Origin: an uncultured Bacteroidales bacterium
GTDB taxonomy: Bacteria > Bacteroidota > Bacteroidia > Bacteroidales > UBA932
Direction of reading: 5' to 3'
Length of the DNA stretch: 39,797 nucleotides
NCBI GenBank assembly: GCA_944326315.1
Contig: CALVDP010000020.1
Span: 1 to 39,797, forward strand
In this document: piece after piece, positions 8,024 through 15,912 of the stretch
How positions within the stretch are numbered: the first letter of the stretch is position 1
Layout of the letters: each line of letters starts with the position of its first letter
The notes under the pieces: model-generated
What the model saw: the letters and a program-made list of their open reading frames with translations, nothing else
What the model was told of the DNA's origin: nothing
Database searches by the model: none
Made by a program: the position numbers and the translations under genes

Positions 8024-9685
8024 CTATTCGTCAATGGTTTCGAAGAAAGACGTTTGAGGGTGACCAAAAGTCACTTTTGAGTCACCCTCAAGTGCCTTTT
8101 CAAGCTGAGTGTCATATCTGAGCCGGACTTTGATACCGGCTTCCTGATAGTAGTACCTTACGGCCAGTTCCTCCTCGATGAACGGTATGATTTCGTCCTT
8201 CTTCAGACGGATGAACTCTTCCTTGCCGATGGCTATGGCCTTGCCAAGCGAATCCAGTTCTGCGGACATGCTTTCTGCCAGACCGTCTGTTTCAAGTTCT
8301 TTCTTCATCTGGTCAAAAAGCGTCTCGGCACTGCTCCTGTAATCGAACTCCTGTGTTTTGGCGAAGCTGATGAAATCTTCGAAATCTTCGTCAGAGAAAT
8401 GGAACTCGTCCAATGCCGGTATCGTGTCATGCTGCTTTGCATATTGTATGGCGTATCTGTCGATGATGCCTCCGAGCACGAGAGAATACACGAGCCTGCT
8501 GTATTCAGGCGCATCTATGTCCACGTCAGGAGTTATTCCGCCTCCGTCACGCACCGTACGTCCCTTGCTGGTCTTGAACTCATGAGTGAGAGAATCCGGT
8601 ATATGCCCCACACTACCGTCATCATTCCTGTGGCTGTAGTCGATGGCCTGCACGCAGCGTCCGCTTGGCGTGTAATATTTGGCCGTAGTCACTTTCAACT
8701 GCCCGTTGTAGACAATAGGACGCACGGTCTGGACCAGCCCTTTGCCGAAGGTCCTTTTGCCCATGATTGTCCCGCGGTCAAGGTCCTGTATGGCCCCCGC
8801 AACGATCTCGGAAGACGATGCAGAGCCGGAATCCACCATTACTATAAGCGGGATTTCAGTATCCACCGGATCGGAAACAGTCCTGTATTCCTTCAGTGAT
8901 TCCGGCGTGTTGCCCTTAGAGGAGACGACAAGCGAACCTTTCGGCACGAAAAGGGATACAATGTTTATCGCTTCGTTCATCAGTCCGCCTCCGTTGCCGC
9001 GCAGGTCGAGCACAAGACGTTTCATTCCCTGCTCCTTCAACTTGAAGTACCCGGCCTTCACTTCCTCGGATACCTTGTCCGTGAATCCGCTCTGCCTTAT
9101 GTATCCTGTGGTGTCATCTATCATCCCCACATATTCCACATCCGGGATATGTATGCGTTCCCTGACTATCGCCACATCGACAGTGTCCCCGGTAAGCCCT
9201 TTCAACACCTTGAAATTCACTGTAGTGCCTGGCTTGCCTTTCATCCTGTCGCTGCTTTCCTTGGCTTCGAGGCCCTTCGTGGTCTGCCCGTCTATCGTGA
9301 TGATTTCGTCCCCGCACCTCAGGCCGTTCTTCCATGCCGGAGAGCCGTAGTAAGGCTCGTTTATTATCACATTGGCATCCTTGTCCTTCAGAATGATAGC
9401 TCCGATGCCCCCGTAAGTCTTTGAAAGCATCATCTGCAGGTCCTCGTTTTCCTCCTCAGGGATATAGATCGTGTACGGATCGAGGTTTTCAAGCATCGCA
9501 TCTATGCCGGCACGCATGATCCTGTCCACAGGCAGGCTGTCCACATAGGACCTGTTCAGTTCCTTCAGCACCGAATTTTCGATTTCCACCCATTGTCCGA
9601 GCTTGAAGCTCTTGCTCTGTCCGTAAGCCTCAAATCCTGAAACCGCAGCCGCCATGACCGCTATCGCAAAAAATATCCTTTTCAT
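8024..9685 (-). CDS. S41 family C-terminal processing peptidase
   Basis: A tail-specific serine protease of the CtpA/Prc type, acting in the periplasm. The 553-residue protein has an N-terminal signal sequence (MKRIFFAIAVMAAAVSG), a PDZ domain (about 80-180, with YGGIGAII and LRCGDEIITIDGQ), and the S41 catalytic region with VDSGSASSSEIVAGA (nucleophile motif near residue 288) and the general-base lysine in GKRTFGKGLVQ. A longer reading from TTG at 9700 is possible, but ATG 9685 starts the signal peptide. A near-perfect palindrome (8054-8091) lies inside the last coding stretch. Substrates are unknown. Confidence 0.92.
   Translation of the reverse strand: MKRIFFAIAVMAAAVSGFEAYGQSKSFKLGQWVEIENSVLKELNRSYVDSLPVDRIMRAGIDAMLENLDPYTIYIPEEENEDLQMMLSKTYGGIGAIILKDKDANVIINEPYYGSPAWKNGLRCGDEIITIDGQTTKGLEAKESSDRMKGKPGTTVNFKVLKGLTGDTVDVAIVRERIHIPDVEYVGMIDDTTGYIRQSGFTDKVSEEVKAGYFKLKEQGMKRLVLDLRGNGGGLMNEAINIVSLFVPKGSLVVSSKGNTPESLKEYRTVSDPVDTEIPLIVMVDSGSASSSEIVAGAIQDLDRGTIMGKRTFGKGLVQTVRPIVYNGQLKVTTAKYYTPSGRCVQAIDYSHRNDDGSVGHIPDSLTHEFKTSKGRTVRDGGGITPDVDIDAPEYSRLVYSLVLGGIIDRYAIQYAKQHDTIPALDEFHFSDEDFEDFISFAKTQEFDYRSSAETLFDQMKKELETDGLAESMSAELDSLGKAIAIGKEEFIRLKKDEIIPFIEEELAVRYYYQEAGIKVRLRYDTQLEKALEGDSKVTFGHPQTSFFETIDE
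8054..8091. repeat. Palindrome inside the 3' end of the S41 gene
   Basis: TTGAGGGTGAC (8054-8064) and GTCACCCTCAA (8081-8091) are perfect inverses, and the interior AAAAGT/ACTTTT continues the symmetry with one bulge. It encodes part of the last 25 residues of the protease. The GGGTGAC/GTCACCC core also forms the tRNA-Leu terminator stem 500 bp away. Confidence 0.8.
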
Positions 9686-9752
9686 CTTCTTTTGTCCCAA
9701 TAATTCCTTTCAGTCAAATTCCTGACCGGCCCCTGCCGTTGCAACAATCATA

Positions 9753-9784
9753 CAAAGATACGCTTTTTGCAGTTCCAATGTCAA
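9753..9784 (-). promoter_or_regulatory. Promoter of the S41 peptidase gene
   Basis: On the minus strand TTG (9782-9784), 21 bp, TATCTTTG (9753-9760). The leader would be about 60 nt. Confidence 0.6.
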
Positions 9785-9823
9785 TTTGTTCCTTAATATT
9801 GTCCCGGTCCGTAAACAAAAATT

Positions 9824-10237
9824 CTAATCTTCCAGGATGCGGACCATTTCGGCAGGCGTGACAACAAATGGTTTTACTGGGAAATGCTTTATATTACCTG
9901 TAACAAGATAAGAATCTTCGACGGAAAGAGCGACTTCGTAGAATACGATGTCTTTCGGATCCGGGAAATCGATATCTGCTGCCGGCGTTCTGTCTATATT
10001 TAATCCATCGGCAATAATGGCTTTGATAACTGTCTCTATCAATGGAAGATCCAGATGGAACTTTGATCTTGATAACACGTTCTTGTATTCTTCAAGGATC
10101 ACGTCATTGAATAGCGGCACAATCCGTTCCTGCACGATTGCACGGAAGACTTTGACAGGATTGGATTCAAGATTACTTGACAAGAGTGCAGAGACAATGA
10201 CATTGGTGTCAATGACGGCAAAAATTTTATCTTTCAT
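9824..10237 (-). CDS. PIN-domain toxin (COG1569-like)
   Basis: A probable ribonuclease toxin. The 137-residue protein begins with the PIN signature KIFAVIDTNVIVSALLS (metal ligand D10) and continues with an acidic helix VILEEYKNVL, PDPKDIVFYEVAL and VTGNIKHFP. These features define the 'putative TA toxin, PIN family' group. ATG 10237 is chosen over the longer reading from 10273 because it starts at the PIN strand and overlaps the antitoxin stop by 11 nt, normal TA coupling. The partner is a DinJ-type antitoxin rather than the VapB/AbrB type usual for PIN toxins. The target RNA is unknown. Confidence 0.85.
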   Translation of the reverse strand: MKDKIFAVIDTNVIVSALLSSNLESNPVKVFRAIVQERIVPLFNDVILEEYKNVLSRSKFHLDLPLIETVIKAIIADGLNIDRTPAADIDFPDPKDIVFYEVALSVEDSYLVTGNIKHFPVKPFVVTPAEMVRILED

Positions 10238-10520
10238 TGCGGGCATTCTGTATCTCTGCATTAATTTCATCAAGTGAAAGGTCCTGCACTCCTGCGGCGG
10301 CAGCCTGTGTCCTCATTTCAAGGAATGCCTCCCATGCTTCATTATTTATCTGATCCCTGCCGGATGCCTTTATCTCGAAGGGAATGCGCCTCTCGCGCAC
10401 GACCGTTTTCATGAATACGGTGATTGCTGCAGTACTTGTGAAGCCGAAATCATCGCATATCATATCGAATTTTTTCTTCAGGGTATCATCCACCCTCATT
10501 GATAATGTTGCTTGTCCCAT
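10227..10520 (-). CDS. RelB/DinJ-type antitoxin
   Basis: A 97-residue protein with a ribbon-helix-helix N-terminus (ATLSMRVDDTLKKKFDMICDD then FTSTAAITVFMKTVV), as in RelB/DinJ antitoxins, and a charged C-terminal tail (about 60-97) that would wrap the toxin. It should neutralise the PIN toxin and repress the operon from the palindrome at 10552-10564. The gene pair lies directly downstream of a truncated ABC exporter gene, which suggests that it arrived with a rearrangement. Confidence 0.88.
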   Translation of the reverse strand: MGQATLSMRVDDTLKKKFDMICDDFGFTSTAAITVFMKTVVRERRIPFEIKASGRDQINNEAWEAFLEMRTQAAAAGVQDLSLDEINAEIQNARNER

Positions 10521-10544
10521 GATGGTCTATTTAAATTGTATGGA

Positions 10545-10575
10545 CAAATATAATACAGTGTATTGATTAATGCAA
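10545..10575 (-). promoter_or_regulatory. Promoter and operator of the DinJ/PIN pair
   Basis: On the minus strand TTG (10573-10575), 20 bp, TATATTTG (10545-10552). Between the boxes lies the perfect inverted repeat AATACA-G-TGTATT (10552-10564). Its position in the promoter spacer is what an autoregulating RHH antitoxin would need. Confidence 0.65.
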
Positions 10576-10638
10576 GACAATGTCCGTATTTGTAACAAAA
10601 GTACATACGATAAAGCGGGCGACAGAATTGTGTTCGGC

Positions 10639-12003
10639 CTATTGAAATCCTCCTATTATATATTGCATCGCCATCATCATACCAAGTGTCATGTCCCCTT
10701 TGATTACGGCACTTGCAGCAAGAAACGAAATGATTATGTTTTTTGTCTGGTCGATGAACGTTCCGCCCACTTCCTGGCTCTGCCCTAATGTCAGGCTTTT
10801 TATGCTTACCTTAAACAATCTTGCCTGTATGCTTTCCCATTCCCACCTCTTTTGTTTTTCGCAGTTGTTCAGCTTTATGTCCTGCATGCCGTTTATCAGC
10901 TGTACGATATTGCTCTGGTTTGCTGATGCTTCCTGGAATCTCATATAGTCCAGCTTGCGTCTCCGTTTCAGGAACAGGACTATCCACAGAATGTAGAAAA
11001 TACTTCCGATAAGGAATACCCCGAATATCCCGATGTCATATCCGGCCATTACTATACTGTATATCAGAAAAGTTATTATGGCTACGGCCATGCTGAGGAG
11101 AGATTCGGTAAGGAATGCCTGCACCCTGTTGTAGTCTTCTATTCTCTGCATGATATCTCCTATCATCTTTGAATCAAAAAATGCTATAGGAAGCCTCATC
11201 AACTTGCAAAGGAAATCGGATATAAGGGATATGCTCACACGTGTGGTCATGTGAAGCATCAGCCAGCTGCGTATGAGATTGTTGCACATCTGCCCTATGA
11301 CAAGTACCAGTTCTGCAACCAGGAGCATCACGATGAACGATATATTACCGGTGCCTATACCTGTATCTACCACTGATTGTGTGATGAACGGCATGATGAG
11401 GCTGATTCCGATTGCAACAAACATTGCAAGCAGTATCTGTACTATATACGACTTGTATGGTCTTAGATACCCTGCCAGATACCGGAAGTTCATCTTTCTG
11501 TCGTCCTCACCTTTTTCTTTGTAGAATGCCGGAGTCGGCTCAAGTATCAGTGCGATACCGTGGGTCTTTGCGGGAGTTACCCCGTTTTTCTCCGTTATAT
11601 CCTGTTCGTCACCGCTACTCTGCAGCCATCCATTCAGAAATGGCTTCTCGTCATATACAAGCAGACCTGATGCCGGATCCGAAACAGATATCTTATAACC
11701 TTTCTTTTGCTTTCTGATGTCGTACACCACAATAAAATGTCTCTGATGCCAGTGAACAATGCATGGAAGCGACAATTGGTCCCGCAGTTGTTCCCAAGTG
11801 AGCCTGACGCCTGCGGTACGAAAACCAATGCTTTCAGCGGCATCGCTGATCCCAAGCAAGGATACACCTTCCCGTGTGATATGGCATCTGTCCCGCAGTG
11901 TGTGCAGACTGTAGCTTTTCCCGTAGAAACGTGCTACAATCCGAAGACAGGTCGGACCACAGTCCATTGCATCAAGCTGTTGGTAATGAGGGAATGAGGA
12001 CAT
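10639..12003 (-). CDS. C39-peptidase ABC exporter, truncated (ATPase domain missing)
   Basis: An exporter of the type that cleaves double-glycine leaders and secretes peptides. Residues 1 to about 150 are a C39 peptidase (QQLDAMDCGPTCLR with catalytic C15, then the His in HWHQRHFIVVYD and Asp in SDPASG). Residues about 170-450 are the ABC transmembrane domain (YLRPYKSYIVQILLAMF and MIGDIMQRIEDYNRVQAFL). The frame ends at MMAMQYIIGGFQ, where intact members continue into about 270 residues of ATPase. No Walker A or signature motif is found downstream, where the DinJ/PIN pair begins. It is therefore unlikely to transport on its own. The 16-bp gap to the upstream metallopeptidase indicates one operon. 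Confidence 0.85.
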   Translation of the reverse strand: MSSFPHYQQLDAMDCGPTCLRIVARFYGKSYSLHTLRDRCHITREGVSLLGISDAAESIGFRTAGVRLTWEQLRDQLSLPCIVHWHQRHFIVVYDIRKQKKGYKISVSDPASGLLVYDEKPFLNGWLQSSGDEQDITEKNGVTPAKTHGIALILEPTPAFYKEKGEDDRKMNFRYLAGYLRPYKSYIVQILLAMFVAIGISLIMPFITQSVVDTGIGTGNISFIVMLLVAELVLVIGQMCNNLIRSWLMLHMTTRVSISLISDFLCKLMRLPIAFFDSKMIGDIMQRIEDYNRVQAFLTESLLSMAVAIITFLIYSIVMAGYDIGIFGVFLIGSIFYILWIVLFLKRRRKLDYMRFQEASANQSNIVQLINGMQDIKLNNCEKQKRWEWESIQARLFKVSIKSLTLGQSQEVGGTFIDQTKNIIISFLAASAVIKGDMTLGMMMAMQYIIGGFQ

Positions 12004-12019
12004 TTTATGTATTATGTGG

Positions 12020-13468
12020 TTATATCCCTATCTTATTACGGATTTTGGCGACGTCCTTGCCGACTATGCTCTTGTCCCAGCCGCAGTTCGTACCTCTGAC
12101 AAGCAGCCGGATGACTTTCTCCAACATGGCTTCATCACCTCCGGACTTCTGTGCGGCCTGATGCAGGTGCCATGGAATGTATTCGTAGTAGAGCCAGCTT
12201 GAAGAGCCTTCGGATGAAAAAGCGGAGTTCGTCTCCATCTCGGACGCTTTCATGGCGGCCTTACGGTCATATCCGTTTTTCTCCAAGTACCGGAACATGC
12301 TTTCAAATCCGTCCTTCCCGGTTGTCAGGGCAGTAAGAGCGGTGGCCGAATACTCGATAAGAGCTTCGCTTACTATAAACCTTTCATACGGTGTCCAGTC
12401 CGGACTATCCTTTTCAGGAACGGAAAAATACAGATGGAGTATCTCATGGGCCGGCATTGCCGTGTGGAAATCAGACTTGTCCATGATTATCAGTCTGTTT
12501 CCCTTGTCAGTATATGCACGTCCCCAGGTCCATGATCTGTCGACCGTGTCCATAACACCGTGAAGAACCTGTTTCGTCACTACCATTTCCAATTTTCCTG
12601 AAGGTACGGTGTCAAGATCTTCCGCCAGCTGTTCGATTTTTTCGATTGTCCTTTTTATAACTGTCTGGGCTGTATCTGTTTCTGTGCTTTTTGCGAGAGG
12701 CATTATTTCGATATTCGTGAGGGATGACCTGGTGGTGTCCACATTTTCCCAGAGCAGATCTATATTCAGGCTTTTCCCTGCATCAAAGGTCTTGTTCAGG
12801 AAAGCAGGTTTGTAATAGAGGAAAAAAGACGGTGGACAATCGGTCGTAGCCGATACTGTCCTGCGGTCAGGGTCGTATTCATTTTCCGCAAGAGCCATGT
12901 CAGAGCGCAGATAAAACAAGGATTCGGGTATGTCGAATGTTATTCTTAGACTGTCCGTCTCGCCTTTCCGGACAAAGACATAGTTCTGGAAATCGGTCAT
13001 TGCATAAAATTGAGGGCATTGATACAATGGCTCGTCATCTTCCATCAAACATGAAGGAGACAGGTAGGAGTATCTTATCAGCGTGTAGTCAGTGTTTCCG
13101 GACTGTTTTCTAAGCGGTGCTACAGACAGCATCGGCATCTCTATTTTTAAGTTCCCGATATCTTTTTCACTGATTTCAACCCATGGAAGAGCAAATATGC
13201 CCATATAGTCTGTAACATAATGGTAATATTCACCTAACTGCATGACTGTCGTATCGGTCAGCAGCTTGTCGGGAATTTTTTCCGTCATGCGGATCTGTAT
13301 TGTCTTGTGGTATGTGTATGTCGGGTCCGGAATGGTGTCATACTTCAATATATAGTCGGAATAGAATGCCTTGACGGTCAGGTCTATCCCATTAAAGTCA
13401 TCAACTTCTGCCGTTGCATTCCAGATGAACGGCAGAAGCAGGAGCATTATTGCAGTTGCATATTTCAT
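12020..13468 (-). CDS. Exported gluzincin-like metallopeptidase
   Basis: A 482-residue protein with a signal peptide (MKYATAIMLLLLPFIWNATA). At residues 341-345 it has HEILH, a HExxH zinc site, followed 22 residues after the second His by SEALIEYSA, a plausible third zinc ligand as in M1-like gluzincins. The first 300 residues look beta-rich and resemble no family I can name. It lies between an outer membrane barrel and a C39 exporter on the same strand, so a role in processing an exported peptide or clearing secreted protein is an inference from context. The exact peptidase family is not assigned. Confidence 0.7.
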   Translation of the reverse strand: MKYATAIMLLLLPFIWNATAEVDDFNGIDLTVKAFYSDYILKYDTIPDPTYTYHKTIQIRMTEKIPDKLLTDTTVMQLGEYYHYVTDYMGIFALPWVEISEKDIGNLKIEMPMLSVAPLRKQSGNTDYTLIRYSYLSPSCLMEDDEPLYQCPQFYAMTDFQNYVFVRKGETDSLRITFDIPESLFYLRSDMALAENEYDPDRRTVSATTDCPPSFFLYYKPAFLNKTFDAGKSLNIDLLWENVDTTRSSLTNIEIMPLAKSTETDTAQTVIKRTIEKIEQLAEDLDTVPSGKLEMVVTKQVLHGVMDTVDRSWTWGRAYTDKGNRLIIMDKSDFHTAMPAHEILHLYFSVPEKDSPDWTPYERFIVSEALIEYSATALTALTTGKDGFESMFRYLEKNGYDRKAAMKASEMETNSAFSSEGSSSWLYYEYIPWHLHQAAQKSGGDEAMLEKVIRLLVRGTNCGWDKSIVGKDVAKIRNKIGI

Positions 13469-13523
13469 GAGGTCAAATGTTTATTGGTTGCCATAAGTTT
13501 TCAGTCAATGATTGCCGGAGGGC

Positions 13524-15629
13524 TTACAGAAGACCGCGCTTGTCGAGGATCTCGTTGTCGTATCTGGTGTTGTCCCTGATTTCCTTCGTCTCCTTGCCTT
13601 TCCCGAATCTGAAGGTCAGACGGAAGATGAGCATATTGTCGTATATGCCTAGATCCAGTGCGTTCCTCTGGAAATAGAAAGGTGTGACGGTTTCGCTTTT
13701 CTGACTTTGGCGCACACCGATATTAAGAGGAATGACATAATCCATCGAAAGCACCAGCCTGTCCTTCAGCAAGTATTTGCCCACTGTCAGATTCCAAAGG
13801 TCAAATCCGTATTCCGAAAAGCCCTGCAGTCCCGGTATACGTGACATGCCCCGCGAATAGCCGAGACTTGAAAGCAGCTTCAGTTTCGGGGAGAAGTATT
13901 CAAGTTCAGATTCTCCCATGAAACCGATTTCGCTGTTGCGGAATCCGCCTCCTGATATTTTCATGAGATTCATCTGCACGGAATTGTTCCATGCCCAGTT
14001 CTTGCTGATTTCCCATTTGTATTCGAGCCCCGTCGTGTACCGGAAATATCCGGCGGTAGTGTATGTGGATATCACATTATTGCCCGACAGGGCATAGTAG
14101 TCGGAAATGTAGTCAGGGGTAAAGGTGAGGTAGTTTATGAACTGGAGATTGTTCCAGAAACTCATCTGTATCAGGAGAGAGTGTGTCAGGGACATAGGCG
14201 GCAGACCGGGATTCCCCTGCGAATAGAGGAACTCACCTGTCTGGTGCAGTGTCGGGTCGAGCTGCTCCTGTACGGGATATGACGGGTCCGCGTTGTAGAC
14301 AGCTGTAAGTCCGAATACAGACTTCGGGAAATAGTTCAGGGTGAGCATCGGAGCCGCATAGAACCGGTCTGCAGCCCCGTCTTTCACGTACCCTGCTGAA
14401 AGTCCGCCTGACAACGCGAGGTCGTCTCTGATGCCCCAGGTGGCGTATGCATACAGGTCGGCTCTTCCCGATATCCTGTCGAAGACCGTGCTGCCTGTCC
14501 CCGTGTCGGAAATCCTGTACCTGTTGTACGTGCCGTTCATGCCGAAATTCAGCGATAGCCTGTCGGAAAAACTGTATGTAAGGTCTATATTCTGGAAAGA
14601 GTAATCCTTGCGGCTGTTCTGGACCGAGTTTTCGAGCACTGTCCCGTCCCGCAGGAATGTGTAAGTCTCCGGTGTGTATATGCCGTTCCAGTTCACGGAA
14701 ATATTCATGGCCAGCCTGTCGGAAAGCATGCCGTTGTATGTCGCGCTGGCTGTCCAGTTGCTTGCGGACGACTGTCTCTGCGAGAATTCATGGAAGGTCG
14801 TCCCGGAGGCTTTTTCCATCATGTACAGGGAGTTGGCGGTATTGGTGCCTTCCCTCGAATAGTTCGCGAATACCGATAGGGTGTGCCTGTCATTGAAGCT
14901 GTACGAGGTACGCAGGTATGCGTTGTGACTTGTGTAACGGTAGCGTTCGGTAGGGAGACCCGCATAATCGGGATTTATGGAATATTCCCTTCCGTCAGGC
15001 ATTCTTCTCTCAGCGGTATTCTCATAGTTCCAGAGAATATCTCCGAATCCGTAGCCTGTATTCATGTCGAAGCGGCCTTTTGTGTATTGGAGAGCAATTC
15101 CCGGCTGCTCGTTGGCGATGGTCCTGCTGTTCTCCGGAGTGATGAACAATGAGTTCCGGACATTCATAAAGATGCCGTCATCCCGTTTCCGCCTGATTTC
15201 GATGACATATCTGATTCCTCTGGAAATGTATTTGCCTTTGGGAGTATGGATGATGCTGATGCTCCTTATCTGTTCCGGGGAAAGTGCCTTGAGTTCCTCC
15301 TTTGATATTTCCACACCGTCAAGGACGAATACTATCGCATCATAGCCGTTCACGGTCAGTCTGTCGGAGATCCCGTCATACTTTATTCCCGGCAGGCGGT
15401 CAAGCAGGGAGTTGATGTCATAGGACTTCAGCCTGTCGGACGGCAGGATGGTATAGACGTTCCTGTCCGCCTGTCTTGTGACTCGGGATTCTATGATTCC
15501 GGCTTCCGCTATCGTGTCTCTCATCACGGACAGGCTGTCCTGCTCCACTGCATACATTTCCTGAGGCAGCATGGATATAAAAGCCAATGCTGCAATGATG
15601 ACGCGCTTGAAATTGACGGGACTTTTCAT
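13524..15629 (-). CDS. TonB-receptor-like outer membrane beta-barrel protein
   Basis: A 701-residue outer membrane protein. A signal sequence (FKRVIIAALAFISMLPQ) precedes a plug-like domain (about 40-150: NVYTILPSDRL, LLDRLPGIKYDG, DGVEISKEELKALSPEQIRSI) and then a long barrel of alternating aromatic strands ending DNMLIFRLTFRFGKGK. No N-terminal carboxypeptidase-like domain is present. It looks like the 'outer membrane beta-barrel family' group (PF14905-like) rather than SusC. It is the first gene of the minus-strand cassette with the metallopeptidase and the truncated C39 exporter, suggesting a peptide uptake or release role. A ligand cannot be inferred. Confidence 0.8.
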   Translation of the reverse strand: MKSPVNFKRVIIAALAFISMLPQEMYAVEQDSLSVMRDTIAEAGIIESRVTRQADRNVYTILPSDRLKSYDINSLLDRLPGIKYDGISDRLTVNGYDAIVFVLDGVEISKEELKALSPEQIRSISIIHTPKGKYISRGIRYVIEIRRKRDDGIFMNVRNSLFITPENSRTIANEQPGIALQYTKGRFDMNTGYGFGDILWNYENTAERRMPDGREYSINPDYAGLPTERYRYTSHNAYLRTSYSFNDRHTLSVFANYSREGTNTANSLYMMEKASGTTFHEFSQRQSSASNWTASATYNGMLSDRLAMNISVNWNGIYTPETYTFLRDGTVLENSVQNSRKDYSFQNIDLTYSFSDRLSLNFGMNGTYNRYRISDTGTGSTVFDRISGRADLYAYATWGIRDDLALSGGLSAGYVKDGAADRFYAAPMLTLNYFPKSVFGLTAVYNADPSYPVQEQLDPTLHQTGEFLYSQGNPGLPPMSLTHSLLIQMSFWNNLQFINYLTFTPDYISDYYALSGNNVISTYTTAGYFRYTTGLEYKWEISKNWAWNNSVQMNLMKISGGGFRNSEIGFMGESELEYFSPKLKLLSSLGYSRGMSRIPGLQGFSEYGFDLWNLTVGKYLLKDRLVLSMDYVIPLNIGVRQSQKSETVTPFYFQRNALDLGIYDNMLIFRLTFRFGKGKETKEIRDNTRYDNEILDKRGLL

Positions 15630-15827
15630 TTTGAATCAGTCAAGTCATAAAATTCCTTTAAAGTTAAATGGAAAAAGTTTAACATGTGTTGTTTTTAAGA
15701 GAAATTTTCATTGGTTAAATAATTAATTTTAAGGTATTTGTGCTTTTGTTGAATTTTAAGGCAAACCAAAAGTTTAACATATGGGTAAATTTTATGCTTC
15801 CGCCCGCCTCAAAAAGCGAATGTTCCC

Positions 15828-15866
15828 GTCAGAAATGTTTGTCAGAAATGTTTGTCAGAAATGTTT
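15828..15866 (+). repeat. Three perfect 13-bp direct repeats
   Basis: GTCAGAAATGTTT occurs at 15828-15840, 15841-15853 and 15854-15866 with no spacing. The last copy runs into the -33 position of the GH77 promoter, so this is probably an activator-binding array. Confidence 0.9.
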
Positions 15867-15895
15867 CGCCGGATACGGTATTAATTCTAAATTTG
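15864..15895 (+). promoter_or_regulatory. Promoter of the GH77 gene
   Basis: TTTC (15864-15867), 20 bp, TAAATTTG (15888-15895). The imperfect -33 box overlapped by direct repeats fits an activator-dependent promoter. Transcription would begin near 15902, after the upstream in-frame ATG at 15781. Confidence 0.6.
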
Positions 15896-15912
15896 CAGAA
15901 CAAGGATTTGCT

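Noticed and set aside
10521-10638. Frameshift hiding the exporter's ATPase in another frame
   Set aside because: No Walker A, signature or Walker B motif appears in any frame downstream; the DinJ/PIN pair occupies the space, so this is truncation rather than frameshift.
15781-15912. 44-residue N-terminal extension of MalQ
   Set aside because: It would translate three perfect 13-bp DNA repeats and a matching promoter; ATG 15913 starts the recognisable domain.
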